Shown here: piece after piece, positions 20,611 through 31,845 of the stretch
How positions within the stretch are numbered: position 1 is the first letter of the stretch
How the letters are laid out: each line of letters begins with the position of its first letter
Origin: Magnaporthiopsis rhizophila
Lineage: Eukaryota; Ascomycota; Sordariomycetes; Magnaporthales; Magnaporthaceae
DNA: 64,000 nt
Assembly (NCBI GenBank): GCA_003049465.1
Contig: PYSS01000015.1
Span: forward strand, 262,807 to 326,806
Direction: 5' to 3'
The notes under the pieces: model-generated
What the model was told of the DNA's origin: nothing
Databases searched by the model: none
Seen by the model: the letters and a program-made list of their open reading frames with translations, nothing else
Made by a program: the position numbers and the translations under genes

Positions 20611-21416
20611 ATGACGCCGCCCGCGACCCTCTTCCACGCCCTCCTCCGGCCGAGCATGCTGCAGATCCTGCGCGCGTCGGGATACCAGGTCACCAAGCCC
20701 GCCGTGCTCGACAGCCTCACGGACCTGGCGGCCCAGTACCTGCTGGTGCTCTGCCGCCAGACGGCCGCCCACGCCGCCGACAACGGCAGTGACCTGTGCC
20801 CTGGCCTCGTCGACGTGCGCATGGCGCTAGAGGACTGCGGCGCCCTCGGCCCGGACCTGCCCGGCGACGACCCCCAGGGCGCCCAGGACTTTGTCGACTG
20901 GTTCGCCGGCCCGCGCAACGCCGAGATACGCCGCGTCGCCCTCGACGGCGAGGACGAGGCGACGGACTGGCTGCTTGGTAGGTCTTTCATTTTCCTCTTG
21001 TTTTTTGTGCCTCCCACGCGGATGAGCAGAGCGGGCGCTAACAAGCTCCCACGAACTGCTCCTCAGCCCTAAAGCAAAAACACAGCAAGACCGGAGAGGA
21101 CTCCAAGTTCCAAGGGACGCTGTTGGGCAAATGCAACGAACACGGTGAGATCATAGTCGAGGGGGGCCACTTTGACACCATCCAGTCCTGGATCGATCAC
21201 ATGAAGAAGCGCGGTGTTATGACCCCGCCTCCTTCGCCGCCGCAAGCCGAGGACCAGTCGGACGACGATGCCGACTCGAGGCCACCCAGCTCCGGGTTGA
21301 GCTCGATAGGAGATAAGGAAATCCACGAGCTGGGGATGAGCATGAACGCCGGCCAGGCCGGCACTGCTGGCGGCGGCGGCGGTGGTGGCTCTGCAATGGA
21401 TATTGACAAGACATGA
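20611..21416 (+). CDS. TAF3: TFIID subunit TAF3 (histone-fold)
   Basis: Two exons, 20611-20977 and 21067-21416, encode 238 residues. The first 75 or so residues form a bromodomain-associated histone fold (LLRPSMLQILRASGYQ, then LDSLTDLAAQYLLVLCRQ and a VDVRMALEDCGAL segment), the hallmark of TAF3, which pairs with TAF10. The rest includes a Pro-rich, acidic, Ser-rich region and a Gly-rich end. There is no C-terminal PHD finger, as expected for fungal TAF3. The intron (89 nt) has donor GTAGGT, branch GCTAAC and acceptor CTCAG. It sits head to head with TAF7, another TFIID subunit. Confidence 0.88.
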
Positions 21417-21723
21417 CCTCACAGAGGAACGATGGCAGGAAGAGAGCGAAGAGAAAGAAGAAGAAAAAGTAAATCGTCACCAACGCGTTTACTCAAATGC
21501 TTACCAAACATATTTCTACCATCTGTATAGTTCATAGCGCCGGCGTTTGGGAAATACCACCTTGCCTTTTGGCTGTACCGGTCAAGAGGGGATTCACGTC
21601 AAAGGCCATTCTTTGGGTAGCGGAGCAACAGGCTAGAACACCGCATGCCGATTTTATTATCTGAAGCCATGCTGCCTATCCAGGGGTAATATTTACTTGA
21701 CGCCGCCCCTCCTGGGCCACCCA
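21417..21723. other. Short convergent intergenic region
   Basis: About 300 bp between the convergent TAF3 and GH15 genes; it should hold both 3' UTRs. Nothing further is visible. Confidence 0.5.
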
Positions 21724-22354
21724 TCACCTCGAGTACTCGGTGGAGCGATCGAGGTTGAAGGCGGCGCTTATCAAGGCCAGGTGGCTAAAGGCCTGGGGCG
21801 TGTTGCCCAGCTGCTCGCCCGACCGCGCAATCTCCTCGCTGAACATGCACAAGTGGTTGCTGAAGCTAAGCATGTTCTCGAACAGGTTAATGGCCCGGAC
21901 GAGGTACTTGGGCTCGTACACGCCAGCGCGCGTCATGGCCTCGACCAGCCAGAAGGTGCACATGCTGAACGCGCCCTCGCGCCCGCCGACGCCTGCCACA
22001 ACCGCGGTTCATGTTCAGTCAGTCTTTGCGTAGTCGGACTTCGAGGGGAGGGGATTTTCCAAGACATCTGGCGCACGGCAAGACAAAGCAGAAAAAGACA
22101 GGATTTTCATACTGGAAGCCAGGCCGTCGCCAGACTTACCGTCGTCGGACAGCTCGGTGTCGTAGCGATAGACGAGCCCCGTGCTTGTCAGGCCGCCCTT
22201 GTCTGGAGGGAGCAAGATGCGATCCATGGTATTGAGAAACCGCGGGTCCGACGGGGCGATAAAAAACACCAAGGGCGCTATCAGGATGGACGAGTCCAGA
22301 ACGGCGTTGTTCTCGTAGCTCTGCACGAAGCACTTCATCTCCTTGTTGTAGCCT

Positions 22355-22387
<33 letters not shown>

Positions 22388-24383
22388 CGCGACGTTAGCT
22401 CCTGCCTACAGCTCTTGGAACGTGGAGACGGAGGTTTGTTTGTTGGCGAGCATGCAACGCACCCTTCTCCATAATCTCCTCATAGAGATTGTCGCGGGCC
22501 TCAAGCCATTTGGCTCGATTGGGACAAGGGAGATTCCTCTTCTCTGACAGTCGAAGGCCGCGATCGAAGGCGACCCAGAGCATTACTTTGGAGTAAACAA
22601 AGTTTTGCTTGTTATTCCGCACCTCCCAGATGGACATGTCGGGCTCTGCCGCGGTTATCGGTCAGCACCCTGTTTCGGTCCCCGTCGGTGCGCACCAAGA
22701 TCATGTTATAGTCCAACTTGCCGTTCATGATAGTGAGTACGTAGTCTGCGCGGCGCCATGGCAAATCATTGTTAGCCTTTCCCACTCCTCCCAAGACTAT
22801 GCCTAACACTATTACCAAGGTATCTTACCAAGGAGCTGTCGTACGGACACCCACTGGTCCCAAGTCACAGGTTTGCCATACTTGTTGTTAAGGTAGATGG
22901 CATCCATAAGCTCGCCATAAATGTCGAACTGGTGGTGGAAAGCCGCCCCGTTTCCAATGCGGACGGGCTTGCTACCCCTGTAGCCGTCGAGGTGGTCGAG
23001 CTCGAGCTCGGGGATCTCGGTCTCGCCCCTGATGGTGAACATGATGGGGAGGCCGCCGTCCGGGGCGCGAGACTTGAGGATGCGCTCGCTGATGAAATCC
23101 ATGTATGCGTCCGCCTCCTCCTTGAAACCAAGCCGCAGCAGGATGTAGATTGTGAAGCTGGAGTCGCGCACCCATGAGAAACGGTAGTCCCAGTTTCTGG
23201 AGGCACCAACAGATCACGAGAATTTGTCAGAAGGTGGCGCTCTGAACCCGAAGGGTGAGGAAGGGGCCGAGCAGGCAAGGGCTTCGGCCACTCAGGGAAG
23301 CCAGTTCGGAATGCTTACCGAACGCCCCCGATATCTTCGGGAATGGAGAAGGTCGGGGCTGCTACAATAGCCCCGGTAGGCTCATACGTCAAAAGCTTCA
23401 GGATCATGAGGCTCCTGCTCACAACTTCACGCCACCGGCCTTTGTACTTGGACTTGGAAATCCAGTTATACCAATAGCTCTGGGTTGAGTGCTGCTGAGC
23501 GTCGAGCACGGCGGTTGTGATATGCTCGGTGACGTGGTTCGGGATGTCCTCACGCAGCACAAACGACGCGGCCTGGCCTTCCTGGATGTTGATGCAGGCG
23601 ATGACGCCCTCGCCAAGCATGCCAGGCCTCTTGACTTTTTTGAACCTGACGACCGGGTACGTGCTCGCCGACGTGTTGTCGCCACAGTCCAGCGTCACGT
23701 CAAGCTGCAGTTTCAGATCTTTACTGTGAAAGGTGACGGTTTTGCTTTTCAGGTCCTTGCACTGCTCGCCCTGGGCTGGCTCGACGATCTCGGTGATGTG
23801 AGGCTCCTTGGCGTAGCCAAACGCTGGAAAGACCTCGATATCTGTATTTCAGGGTTAGGATGGGACAGGGAGGGAGATAGAGAAAAGGGAAAAAGAGAAG
23901 AGCAGGCAGCACACCGAGAGCCAAATGTCCGCGGATACAATCGACTCTTCTGACGAGCCACTTCTTGAGCTCGTCAGGCACCTTGGTCATCTCGCGGAAA
24001 GCATTCTGCTTGGGGCCCTTGGTGATGACGGCGCTCTGCCTGGGCCTGGGGAAGAAGTCGACCAAGTCCACAACGCCGCTCTCATGGATGTAGCGCGTCT
24101 GCAGGATGTTGCTGGAGGGCAGATATTGCTGCTTGGTGGTGCAGGAGACATCGGCCGGGGGCGCGATGCTGAAGTGGCCGCCCTTGTCCTTGTCCAGGAG
24201 CCGGCAGAAGACCGAGGGCGAGTCGAAATCGGGCCAGCACATGAAGTCGATGCTTCCATCCATGCCGGCCAGGGCACAGGTCCTCATGTTCCCGATGATG
24301 CCATAGTTCTCGATGGGCAGGTAGCCCGCGGCTTGGCTGCGCATGCCCTGCGCAGGGGTCGCATTTTGAGATGGCGTGCCCAT
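21724..24383 (-). CDS. GH15 family glucoamylase/trehalase-like hydrolase
   Basis: Seven exons, 23915-24383, 23319-23841, 22829-23196, 22722-22745 (24 nt), 22463-22645, 22140-22352 and 21724-21992, encode 682 residues with all phases closing. The N-terminal part (NYGIIGNMRTCALAGMDGSI, then MCWPDFDSPSVFCRLLD) is the trehalase-like N-domain. The (alpha/alpha)6 catalytic part shows NWDYRFSWVRD at 332-342, GYRGSKPVRIGN, DMSIWEVR and GGREGAF with the expected catalytic-base Glu near 599. There is no signal peptide, so an intracellular enzyme is likely. Members hydrolyse alpha-glucosidic bonds; glucan versus trehalose cannot be told. Intron 4 (22646-22721) has a GC donor, GCAAGT. Intron 5 (22353-22462) carries an A32 run just before its acceptor. 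Confidence 0.9.
22356..22387. repeat. T32 homopolymer (A32 on the coding strand) inside GH15 intron 5
   Basis: An uninterrupted 32-T run on the plus strand lies inside the GH15 gene. On the transcribed strand it is A32 ending 3 nt before exon 6, in place of the usual pyrimidine tract. Length may be unreliable in the assembly. Confidence 0.9.
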
Positions 24384-25435
24384 GGAGACGGGCCGTGGTT
24401 GCTCGGGCGGATCGGATCTGGCCGTCAGACTGGGGTAAGGGCAAAGAAGAATGTGATAGAGGAGGAGGGCAGATCGGGGTTGGCACTGCCAGACACGCGT
24501 ATCTGATTATAAACGGCGGACTACACGGATGAGGAAGGCGGGGTAGAGCAGAGCTTGAACCCTTCCGGGCACGTTAACATGGTAGATGTAGCGGTACATG
24601 CATGGAGTTAAGAGAGCTCTCGCAGAATCATTCCGGATGGCCTTGGCATAGACCCAGTTTGGCAGCCCCGTGACGGCATTGGCGCGCAGGTCTTACTCAG
24701 CGACCAGATTTACGTGCTGGTACTCTGGTACATGTGCCCCAATTGCCGCCAGCACCAGCGAGGCACCTCGACAACTTCCCACTGCCCGTCCGAGACCTCC
24801 AGCTCCAGCTGTCGTCGCGCCAAAGTTTCCGGGCATGGGCTGCCAGATCAATTGGCTTCTCCCCAGATCCCATCCCGGCTCCATAGGTACCGACGCGGAG
24901 GCCGAATTTAGTAACCAGACGTCAGACATGGGAAACGCAGTGCAATGCCGAACGCATCAAACGCATTATATGTTACTGTAGACGACGCTGGAAAAAGAAA
25001 AGGGGATTGAAAAATGGAAAGAACGTTGCACGAAGTACTATTGCCTTTCACATTGCACTTGGTAAAGGCATTTGTGTGACATCAATCCTGTCCGATACGT
25101 GCTCCATCGCATTGGAGGTACCGTACCAGGAACTCGGAAGCTGGAATCTCCACATTCCAGGGGTCGACCCCTGCCACCTACTCTCTGCCTACCTAGCTAA
25201 ATTAGGCCGTCGCTGATGCCGTGCCGTTCTGGTCGCTGTCTTTTTTTCCAGTGGCTGAGCGATCGAATAAATGCATCTCGAATCGACAGACTGTTTTGTT
25301 TGTTGGACCAACCTCTTCCCCCTCCTTATTCGCATAGATTGACCCCTTGACTAGACTTTGCGCTTGACTAGACTGCCGAGACGGGGCTGGCTACTACCTA
25401 CCCAACCTGGGTAGTAGTCGCCTACTAGGGGGACG
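24384..25435. promoter_or_regulatory. Divergent promoter region, GH15 enzyme / SLC35-like transporter
   Basis: About 1.05 kb separates two divergent starts. No coding frame with recognisable features is present. Two sugar-related genes share this upstream region, which may be coincidental. Confidence 0.45.
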
Positions 25436-27783
25436 ATGCCCATGCCCACGGAGGCGGAGGACACCTCCACAGATCTCCTCTCCACTGCATCCCTTGCACA
25501 GGTGGCCATAAAAACCATGTCTTCCCGCCCGGCGACTAAGGCACGCAGCAGCCGCGGGCCACCGAACAGCGGCATTGGCCAACCAGCACCGTCAGACCGC
25601 CGCTTGCCCACCACCACCACTACCACGGCGCCGCCAGCAGACCAACCCGCCCCGACGACATCCGACAGCCTCTCGACCACCTCCTCCGCCCGGCCCACGC
25701 CCACGAGATCTTCCGGCTCCCACTCCCCATCATCATCAGGCGGTGTCGACCAGCTCTCGCCCTCGGCGCCCGTCTCCGCAACCCCCCTGTCGTCGTTGCG
25801 CCCGGGCGGCGCCGCCTCCGTCTCTGCCTCCGCCTTTGGATCCCGCGTGCCCCAGCCGCCCGAGTCCGCCATCGAGATGGAGCCATTGAAACCACCGGGC
25901 CACCGCCGGAGGACGAGCAGCCTCATGAACCCCGTCAACAACAACAACAGCAATACCGCCGCCTCAGATCCTCCGACGAAGCGCGGTACCAGAGCTGGCG
26001 CCGGCGGCAGCGGCAGCGGTGGTGGTGGTGCTGGTAGCGGTGCTATAGGTGGTGGCAGCAGTGGGGCCGCCCTCCCGACAGACACCACCAGGACGATATC
26101 GAAAGAGCCCGTCGGCAGCGTGGGGGTGGGCAAGCGTGGGGCCGGCCGCCCACCACCACGAGACTCGGACAGCGACAGCGTCTCGGACGAGGACCTGCAC
26201 GGCGACGAGGAGACGGGGCTGACCAAGAGCCACCGGTTGCGCAAGCTCGAGAAGAGGAGGAGGAACATGCGCCTGGACCAGAGGATAGCCAGGGACGGCG
26301 GCGGAGCGACGGAGCAGGAGAAGCGAGAAGCCGACAAGACGGTCGTCCGCCGCCTGCTCATCAACCTGTCGCTGATTGGGCTGTGGTACATGTTTTCGCT
26401 CAGCATATCTATTGTAAGAATATCTTTTACCCTCTGCTTCTACCACTTGTACCACCAGCATGGTTCCAAGCTGACCCACGACCTGAACTCAAAAAGTACA
26501 ACAAGTGGATGTTTGACTCCAAGCAGTTGGACTTCCCCTTCCCCATGTTCACGACGTCGATCCACATGTTGATACAGTTTGGGCTCTCGACCGCGGTCCT
26601 GTACTTTGTCCCGTCGCTGCGTCCCAGAAACGGCGGCACCCGCGGCGGCGGGTCGGACCGCGGTCGGTCCAGGCACGAGACGGGCGGCCCGGAGCGGCCC
26701 TTGATGACCAAATGGTTCTACCTCACCAGGATAGGGCCCTGCGGTGCCGCGACGGGGCTCGACATTGGGCTCGGCAACACGTCCCTGAAGCTGATTACTC
26801 TGACCTTTTACAGTAAGTTTCGTCAAATCCTCGGGCTGGGAAAAGTATTTAGGATTCCGTTTCTTTGTCATTTCTAACTTTCCCCTCCCCGCCCAGCCAT
26901 GTGCAAGTCCTCGGTCCTCGCCTTCGTGCTCCTGTTCGCTTTCCTCTTCCGGCTCGAGACGCCGACGTGGCGCCTGTTCGCCATCATCGGCACCATGACG
27001 GTGGGCGTCGTCATGATGGTGGCGGGCGAGGTCGAGTTCCGGCTCGGCGGCTTCCTCCTCGTCATCTCGGCCGCCTTCTTCTCGGGCTTCCGCTGGGGCC
27101 TGACGCAGATCCTGCTGCTGCGCAACCCGGCCACGTCCAACCCCTTCTCGAGCATCTTCTTTTTGGCCCCCGTCATGTTCGTCACCCTCTTCTCCATCGC
27201 CGTCTTCGTCGAGGGCGTCCCCGAGCTCTGGCAGGGAATCAAGGCCCTGGCCGAGGCCAAGGGCGTCGTCGCCGCCCCGGTCATCGTGCTGTTCCCGGGA
27301 GCCATCGCCTTCTTCATGACCGTGTCCGAGTTCGCGCTGCTGCAGCGCACGTCGGTCGTGACGCTGTCCATCGCGGGAATCTTCAAGGAGGTCGTCACCA
27401 TCCTGGCCGCCACCCTCGTCTTTGGCGACAGGCTGACCCCTATCAACTTTGCCGGCCTCGTCGTCACCCTGGCCGCCATCTGCTGCTACAACTACCTCAA
27501 GATTACAAAGATGCGCGAGGAGGCCCTCCTGGCCGCCGCCACCGCCCACAACAACAACGCCGCCGCCGCCGCCGCCGCCGCAAGCAGCAGCGGCAGCGGC
27601 AGCGAGGCCGAGCTCGACGCCGACGCCGAGGACGCCGGGCTCCTCCGGAGACTCAGCGGCGATGGCGGCAGCGGCGGTGTCGGCGGCGGCGGGTCGAGGA
27701 CCCCGCGTTGGACTGCCGATGGGGAGCTGCCGCTTCCCACCACTCCCGGTATTTCGCCACGGCCTCGGCAAAGAGAGGACTGA
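25436..27783 (+). CDS. SLC35-type nucleotide-sugar/triose-phosphate translocator
   Basis: Three exons, 25436-26413, 26497-26812 and 26897-27783, encode 726 residues. The first 310 or so are disordered and Ser/Thr/Pro/Gly-rich with Asn and Gly runs, then a basic helix (RKLEKRRRNMRLDQR). About ten TM helices follow, starting with INLSLIGLWYMFSLSISI, including YNKWMFD, the GAATGLDIGLGN motif and FLLVISAAFFSGFRWGLTQ, as in SLC35C2 and yeast YMD8. The C-terminal tail has an Ala run and acidic Ser/Gly repeats. Members carry nucleotide sugars or related substrates in Golgi/ER membranes; the substrate is unknown here. Introns use GTAAGA/AAAAG and GTAAGT/GCCCAG. An alternative Met at about residue 28 is possible. 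Confidence 0.9.
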
Positions 27784-28368
27784 AACCAAGCCACGACCAC
27801 GCGGTTTTAGTTTTCAACGTAGACTTTCCCTACCATTTTCAGTCCTTCTCTCGCTCCATCTCCATTTCTTCTCATGTATTTGACATGTGTACTTTTTTTT
27901 CCCTTTACGTTTTGTTTCCATCTCGCACAAGTCCGTTGCCTTGTTCCGCATTAGCATATGCCGGTGGTTTGTTATGATGCATCTAGAGACGCGGGAGCCC
28001 ACTATAGGGCAGCCCGTTTCGTTTACCTATTTTTACACACCAGGACGGCTTGTTTCAGCGTCGGAGGAGGAAAGAAAAAGAAAAACACGACGAAAAACAC
28101 ATTCGGCGAGTTTGGTCCACGATCTCAACCCCTGCGCACCCGCAGTCGGTTTTCTGTATTTCCTATCCCTGCTTTGGTATAGGCGTAAGGGGGGCCCTTC
28201 CCCGATAGGTGGTCTGTGTCGATGGACTGATACGAAAACTGGAAGAGTCGTTTGGTTTAGATGATATATACCTAGGTCTAGGTGCTACTTAGATACAGAT
28301 AGATACCCCTTGGCGGATTTCTCCTCTGCTTCCACGACTACCAGCCCACTATATCCGCCCCTCGCTCC
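27784..28368. other. Convergent 3' region
   Basis: Nearly 600 bp between convergent stop codons of the transporter and the subtilase. It holds T-rich sequence and a CCTAGGTCTAGGTGC motif near 28271. No gene is seen. Confidence 0.5.
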
Positions 28369-30780
28369 CTAGACGTAGCGAATGTTGAACTGGACAGAGT
28401 CGAAACGGTCATAGTCGGCCAGCTTGTCACGATCGCCATTGATCCTGAGCGCGAGGGTCACAAGGCTGTATCGCCCGGCAGGCGCAAAGCTGCCGTCGGC
28501 CAGCCGCCCGTCCCAGTTCCCCTGCCAGCCTCGAGGCCCGTTGTAGAGCCTCGGGTAGCCGGCAATGTTCCCCAGGGTCAGCATTCCGAGCCCGTTGTCC
28601 TTGGCAGTGGCGCCCGCCGCCGCCTCCGCCGCAACGGGCACCGCCTCGATTCGCACCTCCATGCTGCCTAGCACAATCCACGTCCACGTCGCGGGCATAA
28701 CGCCGGCGGGAAGAGTCGTCGCGGAGCTGTTGAGCGCCGGCTGCGCCAGCTCGGAGTGGTTGGCCGGGGCGCGCAGCTGAAAGGTGGTTCCGTCTGCGAT
28801 CCGCGGGAAACGAGGGTCGTCGCTTCGAGAGAGGTAGATGCGGTCCGACGCCAGCACCTTCATGTCCACCATGGAGGCCGTGGTCCCAAAGTAGGGGAGC
28901 GAAAGTGATGAAGCCCAGTCACCGGTGGCATCCGTGCTGTTGAGGACGACCCAGCCCGAGTAGAAAGGGAGGAGGTTGTCGGCCAGCTGTGTGGGCGGCA
29001 AGACGGCGAGATGAACCTCGGCGCTCGAGTTGGGCTCCACCGTCACGCTCTGGGCCTGAAACTTGAGCGTCGCGTAGTACGGGTACAGGTCTGGGCTCGA
29101 CGAGCGGTACACCGGGATGAGCGTCGAGGCCGTGAGGGCGGGGACGTGCGAAAGGTTGTAGGTTACTGCCGAGCTACCCAGATTGGTGACGGTGAAAGAG
29201 ACGTCGGGCTTGAGACGGGCCTTATCCATCAGCTCCAAGGCGGGCACACTGAGGAGCACCGTCGCATGCACTGCATCGTAGGCCTGCATAATCCCCGCGC
29301 CCTGCTTCGGCACCGGAGAAAACCCGGACGTCGGTTCGTTGGACTCGAGTCCCCGATTTGGCTTGGCCGTCGCCGAAAGGAGCCGTGTGATCAGTGCACT
29401 GTCCCTGGTCCCGCGGGCCTCCATGATCAAGGCGACGATGCTGGCTGCCAAAGGAGTCGCCATCGAAGTGCCACTCAGCACTCCATAGCTACCCATAGAC
29501 ACAGGCAGGGTCGATATGATATTCCCTCCCGGGGCACCAAACTGAGGCTTCATTGTCAGCTCCAAGGTCGAGCCCCAGAGCACAAACGTACTCAGCAAGC
29601 CGCCCCTGGCAGTGTTTGGCACGGACGAGTACCGGCCCGTGTCGCTATCGTAGGTCGGCGTGTCCGAGTTCTCAAACGACGTGATGCCCATGACGCCCGG
29701 GCCCGACGCCGGGGCGCTAACGCCGAAAATGCCTTCGGCGCCGCCCACCTGATTTCCCATGGCAAAAGTGCAAGGCACGCCCTGTTCGACAATGCGTGAA
29801 ACTACCAGAGACATGGGATCGTTGGCCCAGGCGGCCGCCGCACGGCCTACCGAGCCCGTGATGATATCGCTCCCGTCCTCGAATGCGCGAAGGGTGGCCT
29901 GCAGGATCACGTCGTTGCTCGAGCCGCCCGTGCAGCCAAAGACGCGGTATATACCGAGCTTGGCGCCCGGGGCAGCCCCGCGGAACCCAAGCGGGTTCTC
30001 CCTCGCAGCGATGATGCCGGCGACGTGCGTGCCGTGGCCAACACAGGAGTCCATAGGGTCAGCGTCGGGGACAGGCGTGTTGGACCCGTCGTAGTCGTCA
30101 CCGACCAGGTCGGCCCCATACTCGACCAGACAGCCGGGGCCAAAGCAGCCGCCCAGGACCGTGTGAGTGTAGTCGATGCCCGTGTCGACGATGCCGATGC
30201 GAAGGCTCTTGCCTGTGAAACCCTCGGCCAGCAGCCGATCGACCTGCGTCTGGACGTGCGGGGCGTACCTTTCTCGGACACCAGCCGCGGCACGTCGGTG
30301 CACGTCGGCCAGGGGCGTACCGGCGGCGGTCCAGTGCACGACAGGCTTGGGCATGGGCACCACGGTGACTGGCCAAAGGTTCTTTACTTGGGCCAGCTCG
30401 CTGATGCGCCGGAACTTGGCCGCGGCGCTCTCCTCGGGATCGTCCAGGCGAAAGGACACGCCCTTGAAAGCGCGCGAGCTGAATCTGAAGCGCTCCGTCA
30501 CATTCCCAAGTCCCGCCCTATTCTCGACATGATTGAGGAACCCGCTGATGTCCTGCATGCTCATCATGTCAGCACCCTGCGAGCCGGCATCGCTTCGTCC
30601 CGCCAGCCGAAGACCCACCTCGTCGGCCAGCTCGGCGATGTATGCGCCCGGGATAATAACAGGATCTCCGAGGGGCGGTACGGCTAGCGGAACCTCGCCA
30701 TGGCCACGGCGAGCGACGGGGTTTGCCGAAGCAGAGGTCGCGACGAGGGCGATACCCAGAGCGAATCTCCATTGACCCAT
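28369..30780 (-). CDS. Secreted subtilisin-like serine protease (S8, Vpr-like)
   Basis: A single exon encodes 803 residues. A signal peptide (residues 1-19) precedes a propeptide of about 170 residues. The catalytic triad is intact: Asp199 in IVDTGID, His249 in GHGTHVAG and Ser439 in GTSMATP, with oxyanion Asn343 in AMGN. A long C-terminal part (about 500-803) holds beta-sandwich-like sequence with many N-glycosylation sites (for example NLSH, NSSA, NSTD, NHSE), resembling the Fn3-type domain of large fungal subtilases. It should be an extracellular endoprotease for nutrient acquisition or host tissue. It is divergent from a sugar transporter. Confidence 0.93.
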   Translation of the reverse strand: MGQWRFALGIALVATSASANPVARRGHGEVPLAVPPLGDPVIIPGAYIAELADEVGLRLAGRSDAGSQGADMMSMQDISGFLNHVENRAGLGNVTERFRFSSRAFKGVSFRLDDPEESAAAKFRRISELAQVKNLWPVTVVPMPKPVVHWTAAGTPLADVHRRAAAGVRERYAPHVQTQVDRLLAEGFTGKSLRIGIVDTGIDYTHTVLGGCFGPGCLVEYGADLVGDDYDGSNTPVPDADPMDSCVGHGTHVAGIIAARENPLGFRGAAPGAKLGIYRVFGCTGGSSNDVILQATLRAFEDGSDIITGSVGRAAAAWANDPMSLVVSRIVEQGVPCTFAMGNQVGGAEGIFGVSAPASGPGVMGITSFENSDTPTYDSDTGRYSSVPNTARGGLLSTFVLWGSTLELTMKPQFGAPGGNIISTLPVSMGSYGVLSGTSMATPLAASIVALIMEARGTRDSALITRLLSATAKPNRGLESNEPTSGFSPVPKQGAGIMQAYDAVHATVLLSVPALELMDKARLKPDVSFTVTNLGSSAVTYNLSHVPALTASTLIPVYRSSSPDLYPYYATLKFQAQSVTVEPNSSAEVHLAVLPPTQLADNLLPFYSGWVVLNSTDATGDWASSLSLPYFGTTASMVDMKVLASDRIYLSRSDDPRFPRIADGTTFQLRAPANHSELAQPALNSSATTLPAGVMPATWTWIVLGSMEVRIEAVPVAAEAAAGATAKDNGLGMLTLGNIAGYPRLYNGPRGWQGNWDGRLADGSFAPAGRYSLVTLALRINGDRDKLADYDRFDSVQFNIRYV

Positions 30781-31845
30781 GACAACGGGAGCGGGCGGCC
30801 GCGGGAGGTGAGTAGGGGGTCACTCGGGGCTGACGCAGCGCGGGCTAGAGGCCACAAGAGGGTCCATCACTGCCCGACGGCGCCCCCGTCACCGTCTTAT
30901 AGTCCTGAGGTGCGCGACATGTCCTGTGGGCATGAACCTGCGGGGTATCAAAACACCCCCATGGGGAGGAGGGACGAAGTGCGCGATATCGAGCAAGATA
31001 ACGGAGTTGATAGATGATGCGGGAGTGGGCTACCACACCGTCCGGCCGTGCGAGGGGTGGTAGACTGCGGGGGCTCCCCCACCGCGAGTTGGCCAAAACA
31101 GGAATGCTGTGGTGGTCATGGTTGCATCGCCCCATCACCACCACCTGCCCAAACGATCAAAGCCTGGCTGCCGGGGCTCGCGGCTATAAGGACCGAAGTC
31201 TGTGCGCAGGTAGAGAGCCGGGCTCGTGCCAGCGTATAGGGCGGGGGAACCAGGCGTATGTGCTGGGCTCGCACACGGGTACCTGGTTGGTAGGAAATGA
31301 GATCTTGAAGCGGCGCGGAGGGGCCCAGCCGACTATTCAAGGAAGCGAGAAGTAAGAAGTGAAGTGAAATCTACAGCACGGGCAGCAAAAGGAACGATGG
31401 GCGGCGGGGCACCGCCACACCGGAGCTGCCGTAACAGGAAATCGCGAATGGCACCCGCCCAGATCCCACAACAGCCAATTTTGTGGCCTTAGTCAGAAAA
31501 AAAAACATGTGTAGCCTGCATATGCATTGTTAAGCAACACGCCCGGCTGCTGTAGCACGTCAACGGCTGATCGTCATCAACGGCTGTCGTCGCTGCACGC
31601 CGCCGCCCGCCCTGCACAGCAGCGCCAATCCGCCGTCGGAGTCTCTTTTTTGGGTTTGGTTCTTGAGCCTGGACCCGAATGCTGAGCCGCCGGAGCTGCG
31701 CATTCGGGCCTTTGTTTTTCTGGTTCGAGTACATTTTGCACGTCATAGAATTTCTGGGTATAAAACCATTGGAGCCTCTATTTGTTATTAAGGCTGATCC
31801 TAATGAAGGAACCGCGCCAGACTCGGATATATACCCATTTTAAAA
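30781..31845. promoter_or_regulatory. Divergent promoter region, subtilase / sugar transporter
   Basis: About 1.06 kb between divergent starts of a secreted protease and a sugar transporter. No coding frame is supported. GC-rich GGGGCTCC and CCCCCATGGGG-type stretches near 30955 and 31070 could be C2H2 zinc-finger sites (CreA-like), which is inference. Confidence 0.4.

Noticed and set aside
26440..27789. 449-codon minus-strand frame over the SLC35-like gene
   Set aside because: Low-complexity Gly/Glu/Asp shadow of a GC-rich TM gene.
30781..31845. Protease and sugar transporter as a dedicated nutrient cluster
   Set aside because: Only two genes share the space, with no regulator or pathway link; treated as ordinary neighbours.
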